From Hybos culiciformis (lineage: Eukaryota > Arthropoda > Insecta > Diptera > Hybotidae): a stretch of 64,000 nt of DNA. This document shows positions 50,733 through 63,160 of this stretch, piece by piece (within the stretch, counting starts at the first letter, position 1; each line of letters begins with the position of its first letter). The notes under the pieces were generated by a model that saw only the letters and a list, made by a program, of their open reading frames with translations, ran no database searches and was not told the DNA's origin. Position numbers and translations under genes: made by a program. Location of the stretch: NCBI GenBank assembly GCA_964007475.1, contig OZ023273.1, forward strand, positions 104,716,485-104,780,484, written 5' to 3'.

Positions 50733-50903
50733 CAGGGCTGGACTGGGAATGAATTTAGGACCAGGAAATTCGAATTTTTGTTTATAGAAAAATTTTCTCA
50801 CGTTTAAAAAAAAATTAACAGAAAACATTACAATTTTAGACAACGGATTTTGGCACGGCACACCGGGAAACTACCGCTAGCTTGGTAGGCCAGTCCAGAT
50901 CTA
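50733..50903. mobile_element. hAT-type MITE, copy 1 (171 bp)
   Basis: Left end CAGGGCTGGACTGG, right end in reverse complement TAGATCTGGACTGG. Flanks TTCATAGC (50,725-50,732) and AACATAGC (50,904-50,911) match at six of eight positions, a worn 8-bp duplication. The whole sequence aligns with the copy at 61,729-61,898. The 69-codon minus-strand ORF across it is not a gene; the same frame reappears by homology in the other copy. Confidence 0.85.
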
Positions 50904-51255
50904 AACATAGCCAATGTGTAATGAGTGCGTTAATTTTCAAAAACAAGTTTCTTATTCACTTTATACTTACAATACAAACTCTTAACTTTTTACATTTTTT
51001 TGTCTAACTATAGAAACAGCATCAATTATTCGGTCGGAGTTAAGTAAAATATACAATAAATATTATTATGGTTTTCTTCTTCGTAATCGATGTTGAAATA
51101 AATTGGAATAAATTATTATGAAGAACCATGAAACAATTCTAAAAATTGAAAATTAATCCAACATCAATAATCAGAGCATCTTTAAAAAATATTTTAAAAA
51201 ATATAAAAACTTAGCAGGTACACGTTTACTGTTTAAATAAAGAACATTTTTTAAA

Positions 51256-51312
51256 TATGTTGAGAATATTTAGAGAATGTTGAGAATATGTTGAGAATAT
51301 TTAGAAAATGTT
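51256..51312 (+). repeat. Short tandem repeat of an ATGTTGAGAATATTTAGA-like unit
   Basis: Units of ATGTTGAGAATATTTAGAGA, some truncated to ATGTTGAGAAT, are repeated about four times. Lies 100 bp left of the hAT insertion at 51,415. Confidence 0.65.
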
Positions 51313-51414
51313 GTTTCGACTTAAGCAATTTTACAAGTTTTTTAGTCTATTTTTTGACGTTATTGGTTTACTAAACATATTTTTATCAAAAGTAAAACAG
51401 TGAACGCTTTAGAA

Positions 51415-52181
51415 CAGCGCTGTCCAACAGAAATTTGTTTGTAGCCACAATCGATATTTTAAATAATTTTATTCGCCACCTTTAAAATAATTATAAAAAA
51501 TATGTTTTATTAACATTTTTTTTATTAAACTCATTTATTATAGTATTATAACAAGTTAAATCCAATAATTATGAATGAGATGTCTTAAAATTTTTTTCGT
51601 GCACCATACCCTTAAAATCTGGTATAAAACCCACGTTAACTGCGCATTTTAGTTCTGCCTCCAATAATATTGGCTCGATACTTTGATTTTAAGAAAGTAA
51701 CGGCTGAAAAAGTAGACTCACACACCCATGTTGTTCCAAACATACTCAACAGCTTTGCAATACTTGAGTCCAGTACCAAAAACTCATTTGACTTTAATAG
51801 GCGAGTCCACATTAATAAAACTGGCTCTTGGTTTCTACGATTATAGTCCCTGCATTGAAGCAAAATCATATCTAATTCAAAGTTACACCGGTCCAAATTT
51901 ATCATAATCGCGATATCTTGAGAGAACTGGGAATTTGTGGTGTCGTTTGTTTTTAATTTTTTTCAAATTTTCCATTCCGCCGAATAGTTTTTGTTTTGTC
52001 GATTTTTTTTTTTTTTTCCGCAAAAAATAAAATTTCTTGATATGTTTTTGCTTTTTTGACGGGAAAAAATGTTTTTTTTATTTGCCTAAAGTCATGGTGT
52101 GAAAACTTTATTTAATATAAAAAATATTTCAGTGCTGCATTCGCCACATGTGGCGAGTGGGGATTGTATTGGACACCACTG
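51415..52181 (-). mobile_element. Deleted hAT transposon with perfect 8-bp duplication
   Basis: Left end CAGCGCTGTCCAACAG, right end in reverse complement CAGTGGTGTCCAATACAATC, and an exact duplication CTTTAGAA at 51,407-51,414 and 52,182-52,189. Near the right end there is a CCACATGTGG palindrome. The 767-bp element contains the last part of a transposase gene on the minus strand. Size and content show a large internal deletion. Confidence 0.92.
51636..51905 (-). pseudogene. hAT transposase C-terminal remnant (ZBED5/GTF2IRD2-like lineage)
   Basis: The frame contains LLSMFGTTWVCESTFSAVTF followed by LKSKYRANI, matching the C-terminal region of hAT proteins of the ZBED5/FAM200/GTF2IRD2 type (FGSTYxCExxFSxMxxxKSKYRSxL). 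A frameshift near 51,640 moves the expected continuation (a VGFIPDFK-like stretch preceding the true end) into another frame. The N-terminal and catalytic parts are absent. Confidence 0.85.
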
Positions 52182-52189
52182 CTTTAGAA

Positions 52190-53448
52190 CCTGCAAATTT
52201 TGTTGCATTTATAGTACAGTATCTATATAAGTACTGAAAATCCAATGCAAGAAAAAAACAAATAGCTATTAGAACGTTTGGGTAAAAACTGAAAAATATA
52301 TAGTATTTAAAATATCACTTTCATCATTTTCACACACATGTTGATAAATTTAAAACTTTTATCACCTAATGAAAAAATATTTCTAGTAGCCGTCCGAATC
52401 TGAAATAATATAGAATGGACACTGTAGTGTCTAATGAGTATCCTAACCTAAAGTAAGTTTTAAATCTTTTGTACAGTATCTACAAATATATAAATTCTAG
52501 ATTTTTATTTAATTAGTACAATTATAAATATATAATAATAGTTTGTATTATTATTAGTATTATATGCTTAAAATAATTTTTTTTATTTACTATACGAGCC
52601 TATGTGCCGAAAAACAAAAATGCATGTCATCATACATGGTAGTAAAAATTAAATGTACCTATACCTAAATTTTTTAATATGATAAATTTAATAGATATCA
52701 AATTTCCCGGAAAAAAAACCCTAATTATAAAGTCTCAATTAAATTTTTAACATTAAATTTATCAATATAGAATTTTATTAAATTACTTAAAATTATTAAC
52801 ATTTAAAAAAGAAAATTGATGATGAAGAAGATATAAAATGAAAATGAAATATCAAATTGGCAGATGACAAACTGTTCACAAAGATATGTAGTTAAATAAT
52901 AATAATAATTTTTATTATTATCATTATTATTATTATTAATTATATTGTTTCCTTAATTTTCCCTCATTTCAGTTCAATAAACTTTGATTAATGACATAAA
53001 ATTTTAAAGATTGGAGATTGAAAATTTAGAAGAAACAAAAAAAAAGTTCACGAAAATTTAATAAAAATTCTATAACAATTAAGTAATTGATTTAATTAAA
53101 GGAATAGGAGGAAATGGAAAAAAAGTTTGTATGTACAACAAAAAAAATTTTATTCTTTTTTTATAATGTTAAAAATTGAAGATTTTCATTATAGGTTGAT
53201 TTTGAAGTATCAATTAGAAAAATTATATTTTTTTGTTTACAAACTTGTATTTTTACCAATGAAGATAAAGTTAAAATATTTTATATTTTGGGCAATTTGA
53301 TATTCAAAATTTAAGCAATATACATTGAACTCTAAAATGTTAGGTTTGAGAAAGTTCATGCAAAATTATCAGTGATTCTGTTTTCTTAAACACTTAGATC
53401 AGCCTACAATGATTAAATGATATTGTTCCATTTCTTTCAAATAATATG
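52190..53448. other. A/T-rich stretch without recognisable genes
   Basis: Holds an (AAT)n run followed directly by an (ATT)n run at about 52,895-52,940, which together form a palindrome. Nothing coding. Confidence 0.5.
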
Positions 53449-54099
53449 TCGTCGGCCCAAAATTATAATGTCGTATCTGCAAAAACAAAGTTTCGAGAAA
53501 ATCGACTTTAAAGTTTGGAACGCTCGGAAAAAAAATGAACCGAAAAACTTTTTAATTTTTTTTCGTAATCTTTCTAGATTTGTGTCTTAAAAGCATATTT
53601 ATGCTACCAAGTAATAACAGGCTTTTTTAACTTCTTTACCTTAAGGTCCGAGAAAAATTTAAATTTCATACAGACACGATATTATAATACTGAAAATTTT
53701 TATTCAAATATTTATTTTTTCAAGTATATTTTAACACTTTAATTACATAAAATGATCTTTTACAACTTTTAAGAATCAAGAGACAATTATTTATTTTAAA
53801 GCCAAATTATATATAGAAATAGCAGTTACGACATTATAATATTGAATTTTTTTTATCGATATTTTACATACAATTCTGTCGTAAATGACATCATTTTGTT
53901 GGTTACGACATTATAATATTTGATTAAATCTTTTTTAGGTCATTTACGACATAATCGAGACTGAATATCTCGGGAACTATTAAAGATACAGCAAAGTGGA
54001 TAAGACAGATCGAAAGATCATCTCGAAAAATATAAAAATCAATTCTTAACTCATTTTCGCAAAAAATGCAGATACGACATTATAATTTTTGGCCGACGA
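53449..54099. mobile_element. 651-bp non-autonomous DNA element with internal motif repeats
   Basis: Left end TCGTCGGCCCAAAATTATAA continuing to TGTCGTATCTGCA; the right end is its reverse complement over about 33 bp with one mismatch. The motif TACGACATTATAAT occurs directly at 53,827, 53,904 and 54,073 and inverted at 53,461-53,474, so copies of the terminal sequence are scattered inside. No target duplication could be fixed; no coding capacity. Confidence 0.8.
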
Positions 54100-57000
54100 T
54101 TTCTTAAGCAGATAATGTTATAATCAATTTAGAATATTTGAGACAATATACCGGGAAGCATTATAATTTGAACTTCAAACAATTTGAGGTTGCACCTTTC
54201 TATTTCCCTCTGTAACCAAGGAAAATTTGATGACTGTCAATAAAATGAAATAAAGACAATGATCGCATTACAAATTACATCCTTATTATCGATAAATTTG
54301 TATTATTTATTCAAATAACATTCCCATTATGTAGATTTAAGAAAACTTTTGAATTTCCTAGGTGGAAAAAAATAGACATCATCGAAGAATAACAGAATCG
54401 GTGAGGATATTTTACAGATGTAGCACTTAGGTATATTGACAACGAGTATGCATAAAATAATAAAACACTTGTTTTCAATAACCCTGTACCCAAAAATAAC
54501 TACCAATCGAAGTATAATTAATTATGACGAACACAAAGTATAATAAAAAATCAAGCATATAGTATTTAACGTCGATTATAAAATGTATTCTTATTAAAAG
54601 ACAATAGTTTGTGCTAAACATAGTGCGTGTTAATTAAGACATATATTGACTGTTGTAGAATATTCCACTTACTATAAAATGCACAAGAATATTTGATTTA
54701 GCATAAATAAATTTGTTAAATTAAACTCTCCAGTCCTTGTCTGGAGATGGAAAATGTCTGAGAAACAATTTTTATCAAAAAATTATTTTTTTTTTAAATT
54801 GTTGAGACATTTTGTAAATGAAATCCTCTTTGATATTTACGCAATTTACATAGGAAAAAAAGAAACAATGTCCTTTAATGTGAGCACTTAAAGTTCTTTT
54901 TTTTTTAAATAATTGCACCCGTATAATCTCGAGCTCAGACAAATTAAAAAAAAAAAAAATACATGATTGTTGGCTTTATAATAAATTAATATTATTTCCC
55001 AAAATACAACTTTTATTACAAAAAAAAAAGAAAAGAAAAAAAATAATAGTCTTTTTTTTTTAAACAGAGTTTTCCAAAAACAATGAGATTTTGTTATTTT
55101 TATTTTAAAAATTATTTTCTTTTTATTAAATATAAGAACGAACTCCTTGACCGTATAATTCGAATCTAATTTGTATTTTGTTTGTTATAGTCTTGAAACA
55201 GGATCAGGCTGATTCTAAAAGATTTAAGTTAATTGTTAAGTGAACAATTTCAGTGAACAAGGACATTTATCTATTAGCATCATTATTGCTTAATTCTGTG
55301 TCTGTTTGATGGGATAATTAAGTTAAAAACATTCGAATGTTCTAATTCTAGGTATTTTAATTAATTTATTTTAACAATCTTTTTATGATCATATAGAAGA
55401 TTATATAGTAGATAATTTATAAATAATTTTGGACTTTAAGTTAATATTCCTGAATATTGGTATATTGTACACACATCTTTTGCGTTGATTCATTACCGAA
55501 TCACAATCACAATTACATATTTTGGTTAATGTGAATGTATGGGCTCTCAAGAAGCGAAGAGAATATTGCATATAAGGATATAAGTATTTCTAAAGATTTA
55601 TTGAACTATCGTTTAAGAACTGATAGTAGGTCTATGAATTTTTAAAAACAACATAAAACACTAAACGAAATATGTTAAGCTTTATTATTCGACTTTATGC
55701 ATGGAAAGTAATTAAAATAAAGTTTATGAATTATAGCCCATATTCAAGTTTAAGATGTATCCAAAAAAAGGTTATAGATTTGATTATATGCGACATAAAT
55801 ATGTATGTAATATTGAAGCGAGCAGGTGATATGCATAATGTATTCAATTTTTGAAAAACAAATGAATATTTATAGATTTCTATCTCTTGTAAGAAAATAT
55901 ATACATATGAAAAGAAAGCGTGTAAATTTATTTGAAATTCTAGAACTGAATGTAACGTGATATCGCATAAATTTATTATACTTGTAAGTATATCTATCTG
56001 AATATTTTGAAACAAATTGTTATTTATCAAAAAAATAACATTTTATTCTAATTTATAATGTGTAAGATTTTTTCTGTGAAAAAAGTAAGCATCACATATT
56101 TACTTTTCTGAAGAATTTTATTCTTATTTATTTTTTTTTGTAGAGTTTTGGGCCATTTTCTATTTTCTTTTTTCTTTATTTTTGAATAATTTTTTTTTTA
56201 TAAAATATAATCACGCAGAAAAATAAATAATATGCAAACATATTCTACTTTCTTTTGGGACAGGATATTAGAATTTTCTTTTTCTTTCTTTGTTATCTCT
56301 TCATTTACAATCCAGAAAAATAAATTGGTAGCAATTTGGTAACGATATAAAAATGAAATAAATTTAAAAATACACATTTTTAAAAAAAAAATTTCTATAA
56401 ATTTTTGGGTATAATTTTTGGGAAAATCGAGGATGAGTTAATCATTTGAAAAAAGTGTACGTACTATATGATTATTGAGTTAAATTGAACAGTTATTATA
56501 TAATGCACAACCTCTCATTAAGCATAGGATCTGAATATTGGAATATTGAATATTGAAAAAAAAACTGGAGTAGTGTGAATAAAATAGTGAGAAATCGTCC
56601 AGTTTTAACTTTTCAAACATTATGATCTCTATAAGATCCTCCGATAACGATATCAAGAGCCATATCTGAATGAGTTCGCGAGTTCAAATTAATTTTTTAT
56701 TATATTTTAATATTTTAATATATATTAATTTCTATAATGGTGTTTATTTAGGGTATTGACTTTATAGTAAACGCTCATTTTCGAACTGATAAGCGTTTTG
56801 GTATTTGCTGAGAGATCAGCATCATATTAAAGTTCAAATTTTAATTCCTAATGCGTAAAAGTATAAACCAGTACGTACTTAAAAAACAACATCTATTTAA
56901 GCAATTAACATATGAACGGGCAACATTCCCATATTAAATGCTTATATTTTCATTATATTAGTGCCAGAGATTGACTTATGAAATCATTATTTTCTTCTAA

Positions 57001-59325
57001 AGTTTGATGTTTCAAAAAATTTGTACGTTTATAGTGCAAATTATTAAAACTTTAGATTGATATAACTCGCATATTATTTTCCAAAATGATAACACTTTAG
57101 CACAAAGTCCTAGAAAAAAAACAATTTCGACTTAATAATAAGAAGTATGTAAAAAAGAAAATAAAAACATACACACATAATGAAATCCTTGAAAATAATG
57201 TAAACGATTCTGTTATAATAACTTACGCATTTGAACGTGTTTAGCATATTTTAGGAATTTTAAATCAAACAAAACCTTGACTACAATGCTAAGTGCTTGT
57301 GAAAGTCAAACACTTAACCTTTTGTAAAAATGGTAAAAATTACATACATATATTTATTAAAATTTATAAAAATATATTTCATATATATTTTTTCATGTGT
57401 ATAAATATTTTTGAAAATTTTTTATTTTTTAGGATTTTTTATACGAATGGTCTACTATATACAGATAAGCAAAAAGGTAAAATTATCTCGCTTGGACATA
57501 TATTCAAGTGACAAAAATATGTATTTCTCTAAATTCATAAATTTGAAAGATTAATAAAGGATTATAAATAAATCATGATTTGTTAAATTTCAATGTTATA
57601 AAATAAAATTATTAATAAATTTATATTTAGCAAATATTCTGCATTATATCTATTAAACTATACTCATTATGTTTAAGAATATACAAATTTTGACATCTAC
57701 TTTACATGAGGATTTTACTTATATAAAGTAATTTGTCGACTGTCATAATGTAGTGCTAATTATACAATCATTGGTGCACTTCTCGCACCGGATTGAAGTT
57801 TGTGTAAGATTTTTTAATTGTCAAATTTGAATTAAGTATTGTTTTTGTAATAAAACTTTTCTGTAAATGATTAAGTTCTGAAATACTATCCTTAATAAGC
57901 AGAATTATAGAAGCCGTACTTCGGATTTTCAGAAAGCATAAGAACTAATACTTGAACCTAAAAAACTGCTAAAAATTTGGGTTAAAGTTCAGGTTTTGTT
58001 AATTCCTTTTTTTTTTTCTTTAATATTTTCTGTTATTTTCTTTTTTTTTAATACGAAATTAAGGAAAATTGGAATAATGTGTTTTTGAAAACTTTTTTTT
58101 AAATTTTATTGTTTTTATTTGGAAAAATAATTTGACCTAAATCCAAGCCCGAACCAAATTAAAAAAAAATAAACCATTTGATGTCTTGGTGAAAAGTGGG
58201 TATATTATTGAAAATTAATGTAACGAGAACGGTAGTTCGGATGATTTGAAGCACAGGTCAAAAGTACATATAATGTAATTTAAAAACGAGATGATGCAGT
58301 CAAAAGAAAATTCTTATTTTTGATTATTTTTTTATTTAATTTTATATTTTCTTTCAGACTTTTATATTTGTTATAAATGTCCTTAATGTTTATTTCTATG
58401 AAAGGATAACCTCTCTCAACTCTATTCAGACTCATAATACCTAACTTACAAAAAAAAAAACAAAAAAATCATGGGAAAATGTAGCAAAAAGCAAGCTGTA
58501 AAAAATGTTGTGTGTTCATTATCCTTAAATGTTTCATAAATTTTTCTTTAGTTTTTTTTTTTTTTGTGGCTCTATTTTTTGAGCCAGAAGACTAAAAATT
58601 TAAATTTCATTTATTTTACGCTCAAATAAGCACTTCATTTTAATTTAAAAAAATAACCAAATGTGTTATCTATATTTATTTTTTTTATTCAGAAATTTAA
58701 GCAAAAAGGCGTGCTTTAAAATAAAAAAAAATCTAAAAGATAAATTTTATTTTAGAAGAAGAAATCCGCAACTAATATCCCTTGGGAGATTTGTTTATTT
58801 TTTTTTTTATTCTATTTTTTGTCGTTTGTTCTCTTTTTAAAATTCATTCGACATGTGTAACGCACATTGTCCTTTAAGTTTTCTTATATGGTAAATATGT
58901 TTCAAAGAATTTCTCTATGTTGATTTCATTTTATTTTTTTTTTATTTTTTTTATTAAATATTTTTCATAATATTTTTGTCAAAATTGTCAAAATGTCGCC
59001 TGCAACTCTAAAATGTATTGTAGGTATTTAAATATTTTAAGAACTTTCTATCTGCTAAAAAAATATGTAAAAATTAAATAAAAAAAATGGCATTAAATGT
59101 GAGAAAAACAATGCAAGAAGTTTTATTTATAATACTTTTTTTGAATGTTAAATTTAAATAAAAAATTTAGAAATCCTTTACTCAATTAATTGTAATTTTA
59201 GAGAAAGGTTGCAGATTCTTTGGCAAAAATATTGAAAAAATAAAAATATGTTTTTTTAAAAACAGAACAACATCATATACATACATTTAACTTTTGCGAG
59301 TGAGTTCACACAGCTGTTTAATATA
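54100..59325. other. A/T-rich stretch without recognisable genes
   Basis: Low-complexity DNA. The ORFs of 60-99 codons here are Ile/Phe/Asn/Lys/Tyr-rich and overlap on opposite strands, as expected by chance at this composition. Confidence 0.5.
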
Positions 59326-59844
59326 ATTAGAGACAGTAGCGGATCCAGCAAGAATTTTCGGAGGGTGATTTGAAAAAAATGTTTGTTAATTTTTTAAAAA
59401 AAATTTTAATAGTTATAAAAACATTAGTTTTATATTATAATTATTTAGATTAAACCTATCTATTTTCAAAAATGAATTCAATCATTTTTAATTTATTAAT
59501 ACTAGTCAGCCCGTAGAATAGTAAATTATAATTGATTTAACATTTATTTAATACTTAATGAAATACAAACAAACACTGATCATCTTGTTCCAATTATTAA
59601 TTTTGAAATATTTCATGAAACACAATCTTTTTGGCCATAAAATGGTTATTAGTTTTTTTCGTGAATATTTTTAAAATTCTCTTATTCAAAACCCTTGATA
59701 ACGCTACTGTCCATGAGAAAATTCATGATCTTCTAAAAAGCATGTGTGAATAGGACACACGGAAGAAATGAAACTTCATGTATGCGAGATTTTCACTGTA
59801 TTTTCGATTTTGTTCTGAGCCATTGCAGAGTGGGTTATTGAGCT

Positions 59845-60119
59845 GCTGAGCTAAAAAGAGGGGTCCCAATTTTTTGTGACGCAATTTTTGTGTATAATCA
59901 TTTTCTCTTTTTATGTACCAAATTTGAACGAAATCAGACGAACTTTTGAAGCCCTCCCCCAGGGAAGGTCGCTAGGTAGGAAGCCCATAAATTTTTTGTT
60001 ACGAAATTTTTGTGTTTAATCATTTCCTCGTTTTATGCACAAAATTTGAATGACAACGGAGGTCGCTGGGTAGGAGGCCAATCAAATTTTAAAATAGCCT
60101 AAAACAACCCCCGACCTGA
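59845..60119 (+). repeat. Second copy of the minisatellite-bearing repeat
   Basis: Two diverged units carrying CCAATTTTTTGTGACGCAAT-type and CAAATTTGAACGAAATCAGA-type sequence, the GCTGGGTAGGAGGCCAATCA motif and the AATAGCCTAAAAC...CCCCCGACCTGAC tail. Clearly homologous to 22,151-23,535 but shorter. The ORF ending here (60,089-60,310, minus) is an artefact of this sequence. Confidence 0.8.
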
Positions 60120-60560
60120 CCACTGGCTTTGAATGTATTCAAGAATTCAATGGGATACAGATGTTCACTTTCTTGAACTCGAAAATCAAATTTGTTATGA
60201 AAACTCAACAAAAAATATGTTTTTTTGTAATTTTTGCAAATTTCCCCCCGTGGTGTATATCGCGTCGTGGTAAAACAATTTTGCACTTTTTTAATTTTTA
60301 ACTTGACCAAATGTCTTAAATAAGCTCAATAGATAGTGCTTCTCTCGAAAGTTTTTTGTTATGAATAAAATATACCACGTATTTCGTAAAAATAAGTATG
60401 TAGAATAAATTACAATAACAAACTGCAATAGCAAAATAGATTACAATAACGAAATACATACAATAAGAACACATTCAAAATTTTTAATTTTTTTGTTAAC
60501 TAAAAGTTTTGAAATGATCCACCAGAAAGGCTGGATGGTGTCTATGGTTTTTATGGACAT

Positions 60561-60781
60561 TATCATAAATATAGCGACACCTATTGGAATTTACATTAAA
60601 TATAAAAATTAAAAATGTAAAAATATTTGTTGCGATTACCACCAGGAGCCATGTGTTGAAGATTTGTTATTGTTTTGTATGAGGCTTCGGAGAAATCGTT
60701 TTGCCTTTATATTTATCATAAATATAGCGACACCTATTGGAATTTTTTTGAGGCTTCGGAGAAATCGTTTTGCCTTTATAT
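60561..60781 (+). repeat. Recent interleaved duplication (A-B-A-B)
   Basis: Block A (TATCATAAATATAGCGACAC and 12 more bases) occurs at 60,561-60,592 and 60,714-60,745. Block B (GAGGCTTCGGAGAAATCGTT and 12 more) occurs at 60,681-60,712 and 60,750-60,781. The copies are identical, indicating a young rearrangement; it directly abuts the element starting at 60,787. Confidence 0.8.
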
Positions 60782-60786
60782 ATATT

Positions 60787-62545
60787 TAGCAACCTGACAT
60801 TTTTTTCATTTTTTCAAGTTAATCGTTAGACTTTCATTTTACATTTATTTTATAGGCTGATATTTGACCTAAGTTTTTGCATTTCAGATTTTCAAAAAAA
60901 AAATTTTTTTGGGAGACTATCATCTCTCTGTCGTTAAATTTACAAGAATATTTTCAGATATCGTTTTAAGTAGGTATTCATGCGGGCTTTCTTTGCAGGT
61001 GCTGCCAACTCGGTGTTGCCAGTTTAACCCATAGAGAAACCCTAAAAACACTGAAAAAACAAAAAATGGGTTTTTTCATTTGAATGTACTCCCTCAATTT
61101 TCAACCGATTTGGTCACTCTATACCATTTTGGAAAGGTCTTTAAAAAGCTTTAAAAAGCCGCTTTCGATATTTTTTAATGGTTTTGGTTAATGGTTGGTT
61201 AATGGTTAATGGTTTAGCAGATAATTCACTTCTTAGAATTTCCCCATACAAAAAAATGACCATTTTTAGCCATTTTCAAAAAATTTGTACTCCATGATTT
61301 TACGTACGATATTTTTCAAACTTCGCAGTCAAAAAGTACATCTTTATACCTCTCCAAAGCCGCTTTCGCAGGTGAAATCGGTCCAGTACTTTCGGATTGG
61401 CGGCATTTTATACAAAACCAGTTTTGAAGTTTTTTGGTTCGATTTTTGCTCAGTTTTAGTGTTGTTTTTACTGGATATATTTTCGAAAACTGTTTTAAAC
61501 AGACTCCTGTTCCATTTCACTTTCATAGACATTGTAATACAAGCTTTGAAATTATTTTTTTTAATATTTCTTCCACATCAATTTCATTTTCTTTCCAATT
61601 TTCTTTCCAAACTTATAACCTAAACTTTTTACTATTGTAATTTGTTTTTTCAGTATTTAATCCCATCTGATTTTACAATAATTTCTGAAAAGCATATAGC
61701 AAGTTCTATAAAATAGAGTATCTCCGAACAGGGCTGGACTGGAAATGAATTTAGTACCGGGAAATTCAAATTTTCTTTGTAAAAAAATTTTCTCACGCTT
61801 AAAAAAAAATTAAAAGAAAACATTATAATTTTACACAACAGATTTTAGTACCGCCCACCAGGAAACGCCTTCTAGCTTGTTAGGCCAGTCCAACTCTGTC
61901 TCCGAATCATTCAAAATCTCACTCACGAGTTGTTTTTTAGTAGTAGGTAATTGCTTTAAATTATTCGAATGTTTTATCCGTTCATTCACGTCCCAACATG
62001 CATTTGCTAAAAACATGTCCTCATAAATTTTGGTTTTTCAGTCATTTTTGTTAGGGATTCGTTCTTTAAAATTGAGTTTTTGAATAATAACGGACATTTT
62101 TTTTTTCGTATTTTTTTTTAATTTGGCATACCTCTTTTATTTATTATTCGATTCTCTTTTTTTGTTGGAAAGGTCTTAAAACGGTCTTTTTTTGGTTTCA
62201 TTTCTGTAGTACAAATGTTGCCCAAAAGGTGGAGTAATTTTAGTTTAATACACAAAATTGGTTAAAACGCCATCTATAAAGTATTTTCAGGAACTAAAAC
62301 TTTCTAGAAAAATTAAAGTAAACTCCTCCTGAATCAAAGTCTAGAACATCATGAAAGGCTATTTCGAAGTTTTCATACTCAAAAATGCTTAATTTCAAAG
62401 TAACCAAAAAGTAACGGTAAGACCTAAAAAAACCAAAATGGCGGCAAACTTGTTGAACAAACATAATTTCTAATACCACTTTTTACCACTTTCAAGAATA
62501 AAAATCCAATTTTTGCAAAAAACGCGTTTTTGTCAGGTTGCTAGG
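60787..62545. mobile_element. 1.76 kb element with TAGCAACCTGACA ends, nested in the hAT
   Basis: TAGCAACCTGACA at the left and its exact reverse complement at 62,531-62,543 on the right, with TATATATT flanking both sides (60,779-60,786 and 62,546-62,553), allowing two extra bases at the right end. The interior includes GCCGCTTTCG repeats and the phrase GGTTAATGG repeated near 61,180-61,215. A minus-strand open stretch (about 61,907-62,020, containing FLANACWDVNERIKHSNN) is interrupted by the MITE and resumes beyond it. Protein family not recognised. Confidence 0.55.
61729..61898. mobile_element. hAT-type MITE, copy 2 (170 bp)
   Basis: CAGGGCTGGACTGG at the left, CAGAGTTGGACTGG (reverse complement) at the right, and a perfect 8-bp duplication TCTCCGAA at 61,721-61,728 and 61,899-61,906. 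Same family as 50,733-50,903. Younger than that copy if the intact duplication is a guide. Confidence 0.92.
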
Positions 62546-62550
62546 TATAT

Positions 62551-62610
62551 ATTAAGATAAGATTAAGATTAAGATAAGATTAAGATTAAGATTAAGATAA
62601 GATTAAGATT
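62551..62610 (+). repeat. TAAGAT tandem repeat
   Basis: About ten imperfect copies of TAAGAT, with occasional ATAAG contractions (AAGATTAAGATTAAGATAAG). It begins inside or at the edge of the right flank of the nested element. Confidence 0.8.
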
Positions 62611-62766
62611 ATAAAAAAATATTTAAATTGATTAACATTAATTTTTCATAATTTAATTTTTTTGAGATAACACCAACAGCTGTCTTGAACCTACAAAAAA
62701 ATTAGTTTTAAATTTTTAAATTACATAAGTTACTCGCATAAGTTACGTTATACCTGTAGTTAAAAA

Positions 62767-63160
62767 CTACTTCAAAATTAAATCAATTTTTCGTTTGCTT
62801 TTGTTCGCAAATCTCTCAATTATTTGACGTGGCTCCAAGTTCATTTGTCAATGCGAATTTAATAGAGCAAGACCGACTAACCTTTCTTGGCGCATACTAT
62901 TTCTTAGCCAAGTTTTCAATAGTTTTAATCTGGAGAAACTTCTTTCACAAGAAGCAAGCAATACTAGATGGAACAGTAGAAAAAATTTGTAGCAGCCTGT
63001 AAATATTGGGATAAATATCTTTGCACAAGCTACTGTGACTAAGAAATAAAATATCCTCCGGCAAAGTTATGTTACTGTTTTCCCATTTATTTTGCCATAG
63101 TTCAAGTTCCAATGATATTGTTGATTGGGAAACTTCCAAGCTGCGACACAGACGCGTCAT
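62767..63160 (-). pseudogene. hAT transposase C-terminal remnant with a frameshift
   Basis: Minus strand: LELWQNKWENS, then DIYPNIYRLLQIFSTVPSSI; after a one-base shift near 62,960 the next frame reads ASCERSFSRLKLLKTWLRNS, then MRQERLVGLALLNSH, a stop, and RQIIERFANKSKRKIDLILK. This is the full hAT C-terminal signature, including the RFAxxKxRRxDL-like tail. One frameshift and one stop make it inactive. The catalytic region that should lie above 63,160 is not present. Confidence 0.88.

Noticed and set aside
50652..50861. 69-codon ORF that has a look-alike at 61,650-61,838
   Set aside because: The resemblance comes from both lying across copies of the same non-coding MITE, not from a gene family.
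61285..61623. 112-codon plus-strand ORF in the nested element
   Set aside because: Composition is Phe/Leu/Ser-rich, it overlaps two other ORFs on both strands, and no domain is recognised.
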